A stretch of DNA of 64,000 nucleotides, taken from assembly GCF_014356525.2 (NCBI RefSeq), contig NC_052506.1, positions 27,836,372-27,900,371 of the forward strand. The letters run 5' to 3'. Of the stretch, positions 1-10,432 are shown piece by piece (the first letter of the stretch is position 1; the number at the start of each line of letters is the position of its first letter). The DNA comes from Nilaparvata lugens. Taxonomy: Eukaryota; Arthropoda; Insecta; Hemiptera; Delphacidae. The notes beneath the pieces were generated by a model, which worked only from the letters and a program-made list of their open reading frames with translations, ran no database searches and had not been told where the DNA came from. Position numbers and translations under genes: made by a program.

Positions 1-659
1 TCATTTCTATTCTATTTTTTCTGAGACAACTCAACTGATGTGGGTTCACACTTGACATGATCAACAGCCAGTTTCAACCGAAATATACATTTTCAACAAT
101 AAAAAGCAACACTAAAAATATTTCTACACCTAGGCTATTCGTACAATATACATAGAGAACAATAATTAGAGCCCGTTAATCAACAGACCAATAGATTATA
201 AGTAAAATTATTCTATAATCATCATTTTATTACAGATACAACTTATCCAAACTACACCACCGCCACACTATATTACATAACTTTTTCATGCACCAACAAC
301 ACAAAATTAAGAAATATATACACTGGTTTTCTCCTTAGAGCCTCAATATCCTCATACTTTCATAGCGTGTGATTTATACTTAATAAATTCGATTTTTTCT
401 ACATTGTTTTTTTTTCAATTGACAAAAGATCAGAATTTTTTTACCCCAGTATCTAAATGACTCTGTAAACAAGAAAGTGTTAATTTTTGTTCCGCGAACG
501 GTCTAAAAATGAAGAGTCATGTTATTTGACGAAATGTTAGTTGATTCACCTCATGACTTTTCTATCAAATATGGAAATTTTTGCGAGAATTGCGTCATTC
601 TACATAAATTATTCAGTCATTATGAATAAATCGAAATCCGATAAATTAATAATATTTCA
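1..659. other. AT-rich non-coding stretch
   Basis: No convincing open reading frame, RNA gene or repeat was recognised here. The sequence is AT-rich with short A and T runs. Confidence 0.5.
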
Positions 660-905
660 ATATTATTTGGTAGCGGTTTGACTCAGTGGTCGCGCTGATA
701 AGCTATGACTTAGATAAGTTAAGAATCATGCGCCTGCTACTCCCGTTGGAAGGGTGACCGCTTGAGCCAATTTCTCTGAATATGATTCATGGAAAGTCAC
801 TTCATCTTTCATTATCATCCGCCTCACTACTACCCACGCACAAGCCTAGAACTCATGTGGGAATCACCCTCAGCAAAAAAAACTCTCCAAACCATTTGAC
901 ACTAA
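660..905 (+). repeat. Possible tRNA-derived SINE
   Basis: The stretch starting near 669 contains GACTCAGTGGTCGCGCTG, which resembles the D-arm/A-box region of a tRNA (GGCTCAGTGGT...GCGC). A clear B box (GGTTCGANTCC) is not visible at the expected distance, so this may be a decayed SINE head or a chance match. About 230 bp downstream the block ends in an A-rich run (near 876), as SINE tails do. The resemblance is judged by eye only. Confidence 0.25.
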
Positions 906-2884
906 TCCAATGTTAATTGAATTGGAAGACACCGAGAATGAATAATGAAAGGTTTGTCTCCCTCTTGTCGTTATCTCTCTCACTTCCCTCCCATTCTTCT
1001 TAATATCCATTCACTTTTGTCACTTTTACTTGGAGACGTCAAAGGATGGGGCGCGAGCACATGTGCTGATCGTTTTATTGGAAGTGTAATAAGAGTTAGT
1101 TCCACTTGATCATGTGATATACTGACAAATAAGAGAAAAAAAGCAGAATCACGAAGCTGCCAGTCCCTGCATTGAGTATGGTGAATATGCTCTTACACAT
1201 GAATTGGGGAAGGCAACAAAAGGTGTAAGGAAACAGATAGTGGTTCTAATTGACGAAATGAGTCAATCGAATAGATAGTGGAGGCCAGCGGCTGGATCGA
1301 GGGTGGTCGAGGACGTCAGTATGGATGTACTGCAAAAGATGTGGAGAAAGCCATTGCTGTACACTGAGGGTATTTTGAAAGAGTGGAATACTGAGGAAGG
1401 AGATTTATGTGTGCTAGATGAGATCGGGTCGGAACAAACAAGGAACAGAACGCACGATGCTGCGAAAATATCTCGTTAACTCACCACGCCGCGTCTTTGC
1501 TTTGGGTAATCCACCTCCGCGAAGACCAGCTTGTCCGCTGCTATATTGTTACCAACTCTCGGTAACTGTTATCGATGACCAGAAAATTTGTAAAGAATAA
1601 AACTATTTACAAGGCAAGACGGATAACACTGTTGAGGAACACTTTTTCTGTCCTTGTTGCTCCCTCCAATTCGTGTCACTGCCGTGCCTCTTTTATCTAT
1701 CTGTTCTCTTCTCTTTCTTCGGCTCGGTGAAGAGTGAAACCAGTGAGAATAGAAGAAGAAGAAGGAGTTACCCTCACCAGTGAACCCGTCACCAGGTCTC
1801 TATTGCGATGCACTGCTCTCTCTGGCTGACCATCGTCGCACAGCCCACCACCAGCATCCACTAGATTCAGGCGCAAGATAAATTTGTGCTCCGATTTGTT
1901 ATCTGCCACATGCTAGAAAAGGAAAACAAACTTTTCTTTGTCTCTTAAAACTTCTCTACTAGCATTCTCATCGTTTAGTGGCAGGTAAGTACGACACGCA
2001 ATGGAACTGCTACAACAGTAGGTCCCAACCAAATAGTAAAATTACTTGATATGAAGACTGGTAGAGATCTTCGTTGCCTCTTCATTCATCAAATCAAACA
2101 TGGTAACAAATCTCTTTATGGGGTTATTTTATTGCTTTGAGGTATTTCCCCATTCAATCCTACACTATCTCTTTTTCTCTTTTGAACCATGAAAACTATA
2201 GAAAAAGACATTTCTTTTTGAACCATGAAATCTATAGAAAAGACATGAGGTTGAAAACAATAATTAACAGTAAGTCTGGATTTGTACTCATTCAAGAATC
2301 CTTTCATAATCTTTATACTTTCCTCTATCAAATTATGAATTTGTGAAATATTAAAATTTCAATAAAAATTAAAAAAAATTTAATCTTATTTAGTCATAAA
2401 CCAATATAGAGGGCTGAACCAATGAATCATACCTTCACAAAAAATATTCTTATCAATTTAAGCAAGAATAGAATAGCTTATTAGTCTCTAACTAGTTACT
2501 ATAACAACAATGGAAGAAAAATTGCAAGTATCAATAATTTCTGAAAATGCTCAGTATCAGTAATTCCTGATTCTTATATATTAATTGGACAATTGATTTT
2601 TTCTCCATTGCTCAAAACCTTTCTTTTATTGCTGTATTTGTAAGTTATCATTATTTATCCAAGTAGATATAACTTTGAGAGTTGTATTTTTGTATTCAAG
2701 CAAAGTAATGACAGTCTTCACATCAGTTCGCGTGAGTTGTCGACAATAATTACAGCTTGTTTGTGTCACAATGGACAGGAGACAACTGATTGCGTACAGT
2801 TTTGGCGATGGAAAGGAGAAGCGGGAATTTTTCTTTGTGCTATTTGGAGAAATATCGAACGTACGTCGGTCGCGAGCAGTTCTG
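906..2884. other. Non-coding stretch with a small tandem duplication
   Basis: Only short open frames without recognisable domains occur. Around 2181-2245 a ~36-bp unit containing TTGAACCATGAAA and CTATAGAAAA is present twice in tandem with a few differences. The part at 1420-1900 is somewhat GC-richer but I see no protein family in it. Confidence 0.45.
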
Positions 2885-3175
2885 GTCCTGATAAGAGCCG
2901 ATAAGGTCCCCCTTTCGGAGCGAGGGCTTGTGTGAAGGGGAGAAGGGAGGTGAGCCTGTTGTCCTGGCTGTGGCTGATAAGAAACGCCGATAGCGACAGC
3001 ATGGCACCGGCTCTGCTTATTCGCGATAACCAATCGCGGCGGCACTCCTGATAACAAGGGTCACCTTCAGAATGCCAACACCAAGATAAGACATGACTTG
3101 TTCGTTTCAAAAGTATTCAGTGTACTGTACAAATACACCAACTCACAAACACACATCGCTCTTAAAGATAAGAAT
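2885..3175. promoter_or_regulatory. Dense homotypic cluster of GATA-factor sites
   Basis: GATAA occurs on the plus strand near 2890, 2900, 2976, 3025, 3050, 3085 and 3168, seven sites in about 280 bp and all in the same orientation. A random sequence of this base composition would give about one on both strands together. GATA-family zinc-finger proteins bind WGATAR, and homotypic clusters of this kind are typical of insect enhancers and promoters. The block is also GC-richer than its surroundings. Overlapping open frames on the minus strand show no known domain and look incidental. Enhancer function is inference. Confidence 0.5.
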
Positions 3176-4284
3176 CCATATCGCCCTTCACAAATGCTCG
3201 TGCACTACCAGAAACTCTTCGACTCTTTTCAGTCGCAAACAACCGATCCCTTGCTATTCGAGCTAAAAACTCTTTTCTAGCCATTCATTTAGTACACCAA
3301 GCAAAATAATTTATGGCTCATGAGAATTTGGAATGGTCCACTTGCAAACATAAAATGCGAATAAATGGAATTATTATAAAATGAAATTCTCTACTACCTG
3401 TTTAGTTGGATTTTTTCAAAATCTAATTCATACTAATGATTGTAAAATTATTCAGTATGAAAATAAGAGTTTAAAATTCCAGGGAAGGAACAGTTTTGTG
3501 CTGTATCTACCTATATTGTTTTTCTCCCAATCATTCAACGAATTGTAAATACATAATATTGTATGATTGATTAGACAGTTATTGTTTAGCCCATGTGGTA
3601 GATGATAATAATGGTAATTATTCAATTGGAATTATTAAATTCATAACGTTGGACGGAGGAATGTTGTATTTTCTATAGAGTACTAAAGGCAAGAATGTTT
3701 TTTGCTTAAACATATGAAATTAATTTGAGATGCAATTGCTTCGATTGATCTTGAATTGATTTCATGTAGATATTATTGCATGACATATTTGATTCTGAAT
3801 TCCATTTCGAACAAAAGTAGACGCAGCTTATTCTAACAATTCACATACTGTAGTAGCAAACCTGCAATGATACGTAAATGGATAGAAGCGTTCTACTACT
3901 TGGGCAAGGTTACTTACATTATCCTAAAAAAAATCATTAATATTTTAGAGTGAATATTGTAGCAATGGAATAATGACTGGCATTATTTAGTGAGATGGAA
4001 GAAACCATTGGGTTGAGGAGAGAAGCATGCATCTATCATGGTTTAGAGACACGTACAAATTGCGTCCGATTACGATTAAGATAAGAGATTAGAATCCGAC
4101 CGAAGGCATGCTTTGACGACTGATAGAGGGGGTCGCGGGGTCATAGGTGCTACAAGATTTAATTACGATACCGGTGCGAGCTATCCGACCCATCGATAGG
4201 CATTATTTATGATTGAACCATCTACAGACACTGCCCACTTAATTATAAAATGGACTCTGCGATCATCGCTACACACCCCTCCAT
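3176..4284. other. Non-coding stretch left of the LTR element
   Basis: No gene or repeat was recognised. Near 4000-4280 the DNA becomes GC-richer with an isolated GATAAG (~4080), so the retrotransposon may have landed at the edge of another regulatory island. Confidence 0.4.
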
Positions 4285-4288
4285 CAGA

Positions 4289-5613
4289 TAAAAAATAAAT
4301 TGCACACCATGAAAGTTTCATACATATATTACATAAATAATGCAAAGATCAGTCGAGGCAAAAAATATATATATAGAGCGATAAAAAATATAATATAAAA
4401 ATAGAACAATAATTGAAATCAATAAAAATATCACAGGCTAACTTTATATTCTAGATTTATGGCACGAATCATTACCATGTGCCTTTATCTTAAAATCATA
4501 TGCATTCTTTTGCATGTAGCTGCGATATGCACTTGCTAATACTTGTCGACTTGGATAATTCAATCAAAAAATATGTGCTCTAAGATCAGCTTGATAAATT
4601 AGCCACTAATAATCCAAATATATATTTATATATTAAAATCTCTAGTATTTAGTAGATTTATTTGTATCTAATATACATTTTTATCTCAGGGTGCAAGATT
4701 CGGCACCTGACGGAATAGGTAGAGCCATTCATCTAGTGAATTAGAACTATAATAAATTATCGCAAATTGTATTGCAAAAAAATTAAATATTGTATGCATA
4801 TGTTTTAATAGCCTAGATTTCGTACTTCTTTGATTTAATAGAATTTCTAAAATATTGATCTATATTTTGCTTTCAAATAAATACCTTTAATACTAATTTT
4901 ACTTGCGCAAGTATTACTCTTATTAATTTCTCAATTTATAATAAGACCCTTTCGGCGAGCTAGCTTTGATCATCAGATTAATTCGAAGCACTAGGGCGCC
5001 CATCACTAATTCAAATTTAATCACTCACGTGTCGAAAATCTTCTTGTAAGCCGCCGATGTCGATCCAACTCCATGTGGTCCGGGAATATGGTAGCCGGAA
5101 TCGTCTCCTCCAAGGGATTATAAGTTTAATTCAAAATGAAAATGACTTCTGCTTCACAATAGCATCACGAAGTCTTTTAAGAAATTAATAATTTACTTTA
5201 ACTTTAACTTTTACAAAATCATTAGTAAGGTACTTCGCTCTAAAATATTTGGGGTCCTCTTATGGTGGCATTTGGCTGGCGAGTGCTGGTTCTTCTTCTC
5301 AAGTTTTACAGATCCTCTTTCCGACTTTCAAATTAGCATAAAATTTAAATATCTTAGTCCTCCGCCATTTAGGTTCAAATAGATCTTACAAAAAATACCA
5401 AAATATTGCTTAGATTATATGATTAATAATTTCTTTGCATTCGAGCCATATCGATAACATAGATTACACAAATTTTAACACAAAATCTAGTACATTTATA
5501 TAAATATATAGAAATATTTTTGAACTGGCCTACAGTTGCCGCCTATTAACTGCCGTTTTACTATTGGTGCATGCAAATTTTATTCGGTATTCATGCGCCT
5601 GGTAACTCTTATT
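4289..5613 (-). repeat. 3' LTR (left copy)
   Basis: This copy is about 99% identical to 11182-12502. On the plus strand it begins T(A)6TAAATTGCACACC and ends GGTAACTCTTATT. In element sense it runs AATAAGAGTTACC...TTTTTA, lacking the usual TG/CA ends. No clear polypurine tract is visible next to it at 5614 onward in element sense, which is unexpected for a 3' LTR. Confidence 0.85.
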
Positions 5614-7009
5614 TCCTGAATACATTAAATTATTTTTATTTGGTTTTTTATTTATGCTCTTTGCATGCTAGTTAATATTCTATACATTAATATTAATTCC
5701 ATGCTACCTAATAATTAGCCACGTGGACGGGTGTTTTTTCATATTGCACACCATCTGATTGCAATAAAGCTCTGCCAGGGGTTTTGGTCAGATTCTACGT
5801 TCCTCGGTTTGATCGATCTCTAGGTCACCGATCCGTGAATACATGTACATAACCTCAATCTTCAAATATTTTATATAATAATCTATTTATGAGCAATAAA
5901 CTTCCTTCCAATCCTTTTTAGGTTCTTGTACCATTTAGCCAGAATAAGCTGATGCTATCTAATCTTAGTTATTATCTATTTGGCGATATTAGCCAGTTAC
6001 TTTATTCCAGACCTATTACTGTTTCTGTTAGGGCTTTTTGTCTACCCAGATTTAATATGTTACACGCGCCCCTGGGTTTGAATTCAAAATATTTGAGAAT
6101 CACAATGTTTTTAATGAAAACCCACCCTTCAATACATCGATATACACTATACTTTATTTATAAATTATACTCTCATACTTCTATCACAGTTCGCAGACAT
6201 ATTTGCTGCATCTCCTTTATACCTTTATCAAATACAATAACAAATTCTCCTCCTCAACACACATAAAATATCATAAATATAAACTTCTAAACGTACTCCT
6301 CCTGACAACACTTAACATATAGTAATTTTTAAATTCGCCGCTTGCAGGGCCGCCAACCTAACTACACATATTTCATAATTCTCACAAATGATTCCTTTTA
6401 GACAATAATTTCGATTCACAAAACTTCTGGGCTTATATCTTATAGTATTTCTTAGGTCTTAATATAAATAATTTTCTATACATCAGGTACAATACTTTTC
6501 TTTTGCTAATGGCTCTTTGGTTTTGGTAGCTGGTATTCACTTTAAGTCTTTTTCAGGTAACAAACGTGGCATAATTAAAAGTAATAAATATAAAACATAT
6601 AAATAAATATATCGACATTAATAAATATAATAAATAACAATAATAAATAACTTTTTGGGTACAGTATTTCTTTTTATAAACATATGTTCAACAGACGTCA
6701 CATATTTGATTTAGGTGGCTTTGCTCAGCTGGTCGCTGTTCTACATTTCATAGTGCTACATGTTACATCAGAATTTGCTGTCGACTTTCATAACTAACCT
6801 AACTGCTCAATTTTTTCTCTTAAAAAGGTAATTAACAAATTTTAATTTTATTATCCCCGCTTGTGTCCTTTTTTATCTGATGTATATAATTTAATTACAT
6901 ATTTAAAAATTGTTCTTTTCCTTATTGCAGGCTTCTAACGGCTGGAAGGAATTAAACATTGGATTGTTGCCACGCGGTCCTATACCAAGATTAAATTTAT
7001 TAAGGAAGG
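5614..7009 (-). other. Non-coding 3' interior of the LTR element
   Basis: This is the stretch between the third ORF and the 3' LTR, about 1.4 kb and very AT-rich. No minus-strand ORF of note occurs. A plus-strand open frame near 5952-6266 is antisense to the element and shows no domain. If pol was ever present, this is where its remains would be expected, but none is recognisable, so pol was lost cleanly and not by gradual decay. Confidence 0.6.
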
Positions 7010-8062
7010 TTAGTAATCGGTTTGATAATAATGTTTTCCTTGATTTCTTATCATATTTATTTCAAATTCTGTGATGTGGTTTGTAGAAATTTCGTGGCTT
7101 TCCCGTATCTTTTGGTTTTCTGCTTGTAGCTGTTGTAGGCTGGCTAGGTTATCTGCTGTTGATTGTTGAGGCTGTCCTGTTATTAATTTATCTTTCTCAA
7201 ATTTAAAGCCCTTGTATCTGGTGTATCTTTTAAAACAATTCCTTGATCTAATTCTGTTTTCTTCTTTATTATTTCTATTTATTCCGTTGAGTCTCGATAT
7301 TTTCACTTTAGTGGCATTGTTTATAATTCTAGTTACACCAATAAACGACTTTATAATATAAAGCTTCCAATCATCTTCATCCGATACTTTCCACTTAAAT
7401 TCATTATTAGGCTTCATCATCATAATAAACAATTCAATAATATAACACTTCCAATCAACACTAATAAATTCTTTCAACAATAACATGGTCTTAATTATAG
7501 CATCACTTTTCAATATTATCACAGCCATGGTAATCCACACAATACAATAAATCAAAACATTAATTAGTTCTTTAATAATATAATCTTTCCACATATAATA
7601 GCCCGGTACTCCCATTTTATTAATATAATTCCTTGTTTCTTTCACTCTTCTTAACCACCTTCCATTATTCATTAGTCTCAATAAGTAGTCCACTCCATTA
7701 TTTTCCCGGCATGAATCCATAATAGTATTCCTATCAGTTCTGTTTCTGTCATATTCCTTTGGCCTATTCTTCCGGTCACATCGCTGATCATAGCCTTTAA
7801 AACGTATGTGCCGCGGATGCACGCCGTCGGTGGTCTGTTCTCCAACCTGGTCCCGGTCCGGTATCCTCCTCGGGCGTTTGAACCGTGCATGCGGCCGGGT
7901 ATGCGCGCGCGCGGTTCCTCCTTCGTCGCTTCTTCCGCCTCCGGGCCTTGCGATGCATGTTCTCCCGAATGCCGTCCTCCTCGTCCTGATGTCGGCTGGG
8001 TGTCCTCGGGCGCTTTCGTCTCCGGGCCTTACGGTGGTCGCTCCTCTTGTCCTGGATGCCAT
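7010..8062 (-). CDS. Third ORF of the LTR element, unknown protein with repeats and a membrane-like helix
   Basis: A 350-codon ATG-started frame overlaps the gag extension frame by 266 bases in another reading frame. The first ~90 residues are Arg/Gly/Ala-rich and come from a GC-rich block that is open in nearly every frame, so the true start is uncertain; the following ~260 codons are open in AT-rich DNA and are less likely to be chance. A hydrophobic run near residues 165-187 (ELINVLIYCIVWITMAVIIL) could be a membrane helix. The motif WKxYII recurs three times (WKDYII, WKCYII, WKLYII) within about 95 residues, indicating internal duplication. The C-terminus (DNLASLQQLQAENQKIRESH) looks like a short coiled coil. 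No signal peptide or retroviral enzyme motif is seen. It might be an env-like remnant, a captured host exon or an element-specific accessory protein; I do not recognise it. Confidence 0.45.
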   Translation of the reverse strand: MASRTRGATTVRPGDESARGHPADIRTRRTAFGRTCIARPGGGRSDEGGTARAHTRPHARFKRPRRIPDRDQVGEQTTDGVHPRHIRFKGYDQRCDRKNRPKEYDRNRTDRNTIMDSCRENNGVDYLLRLMNNGRWLRRVKETRNYINKMGVPGYYMWKDYIIKELINVLIYCIVWITMAVIILKSDAIIKTMLLLKEFISVDWKCYIIELFIMMMKPNNEFKWKVSDEDDWKLYIIKSFIGVTRIINNATKVKISRLNGINRNNKEENRIRSRNCFKRYTRYKGFKFEKDKLITGQPQQSTADNLASLQQLQAENQKIRESHEISTNHITEFEINMIRNQGKHYYQTDY

Positions 8063-8444
8063 CCTCTCGTTCTTCCATGGGGTCCTTGGTTTGCTTCGGT
8101 GGTGTCCCTTGATAAGCGGTTGTAGGTTCGGTGCGCGGATCTGTTACATTTTCAGTTTGTTCTATATTCATCAACTCCTTAATTATAGCATGATCTTGGT
8201 GGCTGTTTATATTTAGCAGTGACTCTTCGGTGGCGGGTTGCTCTTCGTTGGGGAACAGGATATTTAATATGGGTTGATGTTTGCGGCTGGGTTTTGGTGG
8301 TGGTTTATCTGGAATTGGCTTTTGTTCTTCTAATAATATTTTCGGTAAATCATTTCTGAATGTGGTGTATGACGTTGAAATATCCTGCTTTTCTTGGTTT
8401 GTTTCATTTGAGCTAGTGCTTGTTATATCGGGGGTATCATATAG
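7797..8444 (-). CDS. In-frame readthrough extension of the gag ORF
   Basis: The stop of the gag ORF2 (TGA at 8447-8445) is followed in the same frame by 215 sense codons and then a stop ending at 7797. I checked every codon from 8444 to 8174 by eye and found no stop; the rest is an uninterrupted frame. The first ~90 residues are Pro/Glu/Lys-rich (e.g. PIPDKPPPKPSRK), have ordinary coding composition and join naturally to the Pro-rich gag tail. The last ~100 are strongly basic, with HRKARRRK occurring twice, suggestive of nucleic-acid binding or nuclear localisation. The only candidate internal start is a TTG at 8174. The UGA-CUA context is a known leaky-stop signal. A simple nonsense mutation is the alternative. 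Confidence 0.5.
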   Translation of the reverse strand, partial: LYDTPDITSTSSNETNQEKQDISTSYTTFRNDLPKILLEEQKPIPDKPPPKPSRKHQPILNILFPNEEQPATEESLLNINSHQDHAIIKELMNIEQTENVTDPRTEPTTAYQGTPPKQTKDPMEEREDGIQDKRSDHRKARRRKRPRTPSRHQDEEDGIRENMHRKARRRKKRRRRNRARAYPAACTVQTPEEDTGPGPGWRTDHRRRASAAHTF

Positions 8445-10028
8445 TCATGGTTTATTAGCTGTAGTTTTCTGTATATCTGGTGGCGGGTCGTTGGGTGTTG
8501 GGTTCCGGGTTTTTTGTTGATTCAAACCTATTGCATGTGCTAGTGTATAATTTGTACTTACTTGTTGAGGTGGCGGTTTATAATTTCTGTTGTAACTGTT
8601 TTGTGTGTGATTATTATGTGAGTTTAATCGATCACGGCCATCATAGTGATTCCTACGATTGCTCTGCTGGGCATAGTGGTTGGTTGTACGATTTTGAAAT
8701 TTTTCATTATTCCAATTACCATTTTGCCTGTGCTCATAGCGGCGTTCAAATTGAGGAGCAGATCGGTAGCGATCATATGATACCGGTTCATATTTTTGGC
8801 TGTTATGCGGATTAAATTTTGAATTATGTTGATTTGATGCGTATCTCTGGTCTGAGCGGTGGTTTGATATTGCCATTGCAGACTGTATGCCATATAAATG
8901 ATTAATCAGCTGCTTGCAATCAGTAATGGGTTGTGTGGCGAGTGCCATTCTAACTTGATACGGTAGCTTCTTTAAAATAATACTTGCTAATGCCGATTCA
9001 TTAATGGGCTCGCTCAATTGAGAATTTTTAAACTGTAGGGCAGTGACGAAAGTGGTACATGCACCGTCTAAGTTAGGGTTGAACTCGCATGATATGATGT
9101 CCGCTAGCACGTCCAACTGTTTACTTCTGCTCCAATACTGTTCCAGGAAGACAGCTACAAACTCATCCAATGATGTAAATTCATGGGCTCTACTCCGAAA
9201 GAACATCAGGGGTTCGCCAATCAATAAATTAGTCAAACGAAGACGCCAAAAATTCCAAGAGGTAGGTGCAAGAGTTTGTACTAATTTTATCTGATCAATG
9301 AATGGTTGAGGTTGCAAATGGCGATCAGTATTATCAAATTTTCCTAGTCCTTGTAATATACTATGTACGTTGAGGTTGTCTGTTTGAATCCCTTGAGGTT
9401 GTTGTTGAATATGATTTTCCAATGCTATTATTTTTTCCTGTGTTATCTGCCATTGACTATTATGTGTAATTTTATTTGCGTTTATTTCTTGATTTAATTG
9501 AGTCAGAGTGGATTTTTGAATTAGTAGAGTTCCGTTTAAAGCTTTACAGGTTTCAGTATTTTGATTGATGCTACCTTGCAGTTGGTTCATTTTTGTGGAC
9601 ATATTAATCTGTTTGTTTTGTATTTCTTTAATATTGTTAATATTTTTGTCAACTGTAGTTGTTAAGGCTTGATTGGCAACGGTAATTTGTTTGTGGATTT
9701 CTTGGTGGCAATCGGCCTTAATGTTATTTGTTATATCCTGAATAGGTGTAGTGATTTGTATGGTTAGGTTATCTATCCTTTCGTTGAGCTCACATGTAAC
9801 CGTATCCAACCTTTCCGATAATCCTGCCGTAACTTTATCCTGACTTTCTTTCTGTAGATTTATCATTGCTTTTAATTCTTCCCTATGATTCTCTACTTTA
9901 GCCTCAATAGTATCCAACCGTCGTTCTACTGATTTTATAGCGCCCGCTGTCTCTTTCATGCCCTGTTCCATTGTTTGCTTATTTGCCTCTTTCATTTCCA
10001 CATTCTCTTTTTTAATCTCCTGCATCAT
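8445..10028 (-). CDS. gag: Gag-like capsid protein of LTR retrotransposon (ORF2)
   Basis: This 527-residue protein would form the particle that packages element RNA. Residues ~1-215 are Gln/Asn/Lys-rich with heptad-like spacing, consistent with a long coiled coil. Residues ~228-390 resemble the Retrotrans_gag family of Ty3/gypsy elements: SWNFWRLRL, then FTSLDEFVAVFLEQYW, and a helical C-terminal half ending near ITDCKQLINHLYG. Residues ~390-485 are Asn/Arg/Tyr/His-rich; no CCHC zinc knuckle is present, so this basic low-complexity tail is the likely RNA-binding region. The Pro-rich end runs into a UGA-CUA stop. The first ATG overlaps the ORF1 stop as ATGA. ORF2's frame is closed 13 codons upstream of its ATG, so an independent start or a frameshift inside that short window is required. 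Assignment to Ty3/gypsy rests on motif pattern only. Confidence 0.7.
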   Translation of the reverse strand: MMQEIKKENVEMKEANKQTMEQGMKETAGAIKSVERRLDTIEAKVENHREELKAMINLQKESQDKVTAGLSERLDTVTCELNERIDNLTIQITTPIQDITNNIKADCHQEIHKQITVANQALTTTVDKNINNIKEIQNKQINMSTKMNQLQGSINQNTETCKALNGTLLIQKSTLTQLNQEINANKITHNSQWQITQEKIIALENHIQQQPQGIQTDNLNVHSILQGLGKFDNTDRHLQPQPFIDQIKLVQTLAPTSWNFWRLRLTNLLIGEPLMFFRSRAHEFTSLDEFVAVFLEQYWSRSKQLDVLADIISCEFNPNLDGACTTFVTALQFKNSQLSEPINESALASIILKKLPYQVRMALATQPITDCKQLINHLYGIQSAMAISNHRSDQRYASNQHNSKFNPHNSQKYEPVSYDRYRSAPQFERRYEHRQNGNWNNEKFQNRTTNHYAQQSNRRNHYDGRDRLNSHNNHTQNSYNRNYKPPPQQVSTNYTLAHAIGLNQQKTRNPTPNDPPPDIQKTTANKP

Positions 10029-10432
10029 TTGTCCATTGTGTTTTGTAGCATAATATTGAACATACTGCTAGTTTGTTCCATCATTACTTTTTGAAAAGGA
10101 TCTAGCTCTGTGACTGAAAATAGACTTTGTTTGCTCAGATGTGACTCGGCCTCTGGAGATGCGGGTTCGGCAGGCTGCTCCTCGCCCCCTTCAAAGTTGA
10201 TCTCTACTATCCGTTGATTCAATGGTGTGTCAGCGGCGTCGATTCGAGTGGATGATAGAGGTTGCAGACCTGGTGGATCGAAGACTATCGACCCGACGCT
10301 TCCTGGTTCCCTTTCTCGTGGCGTATTGGCATCTACCGTGGTGGGGTTCGATGTGCTTGGAGTCGACAAAGTGGGATCTGTGCAACCGCCGTACATATAT
10401 GAAACTTCAGAGTTTGCGGGAGTGTGATTCAT
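10025..10432 (-). CDS. ORF1 of LTR element, N-terminal gag-region protein
   Basis: ATG-started 135-residue frame, first in the transcript and about 750 nt downstream of the 5' LTR. It is Ser/Thr/Pro- and Glu-rich and mostly disordered-looking, ending in a Met-rich helical stretch (FQKVMMEQTSSMFNIMLQNT). That ending resembles the start of ORF2 in character, so ORF1 and ORF2 were probably one gag protein in an ancestor. The stop TGA (10027-10025) shares bases with the ORF2 start ATG (10028-10026). Possible explanations are coupled termination-reinitiation, a -1 shift in the short overlap, or loss of one A from the adjacent A run by mutation or assembly error. No domain was recognised. Confidence 0.55.
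   Translation of the reverse strand: MNHTPANSEVSYMYGGCTDPTLSTPSTSNPTTVDANTPREREPGSVGSIVFDPPGLQPLSSTRIDAADTPLNQRIVEINFEGGEEQPAEPASPEAESHLSKQSLFSVTELDPFQKVMMEQTSSMFNIMLQNTMDK

Noticed and set aside
2626..3110. Two overlapping minus-strand open frames (143 and 114 codons)
   Set aside because: They lie over the GATA-site cluster, show no domain, and several frames are open together because of local base composition.
6700..6790. Possible tRNA gene (GCTCAGCTGGTCGC near 6723)
   Set aside because: Only an A-box-like word is present; no T arm or acceptor pairing could be found.
7806..8216. 136-codon plus-strand frame antisense to the LTR element
   Set aside because: It is the mirror of the Arg-rich GC block and has no recognisable domain.
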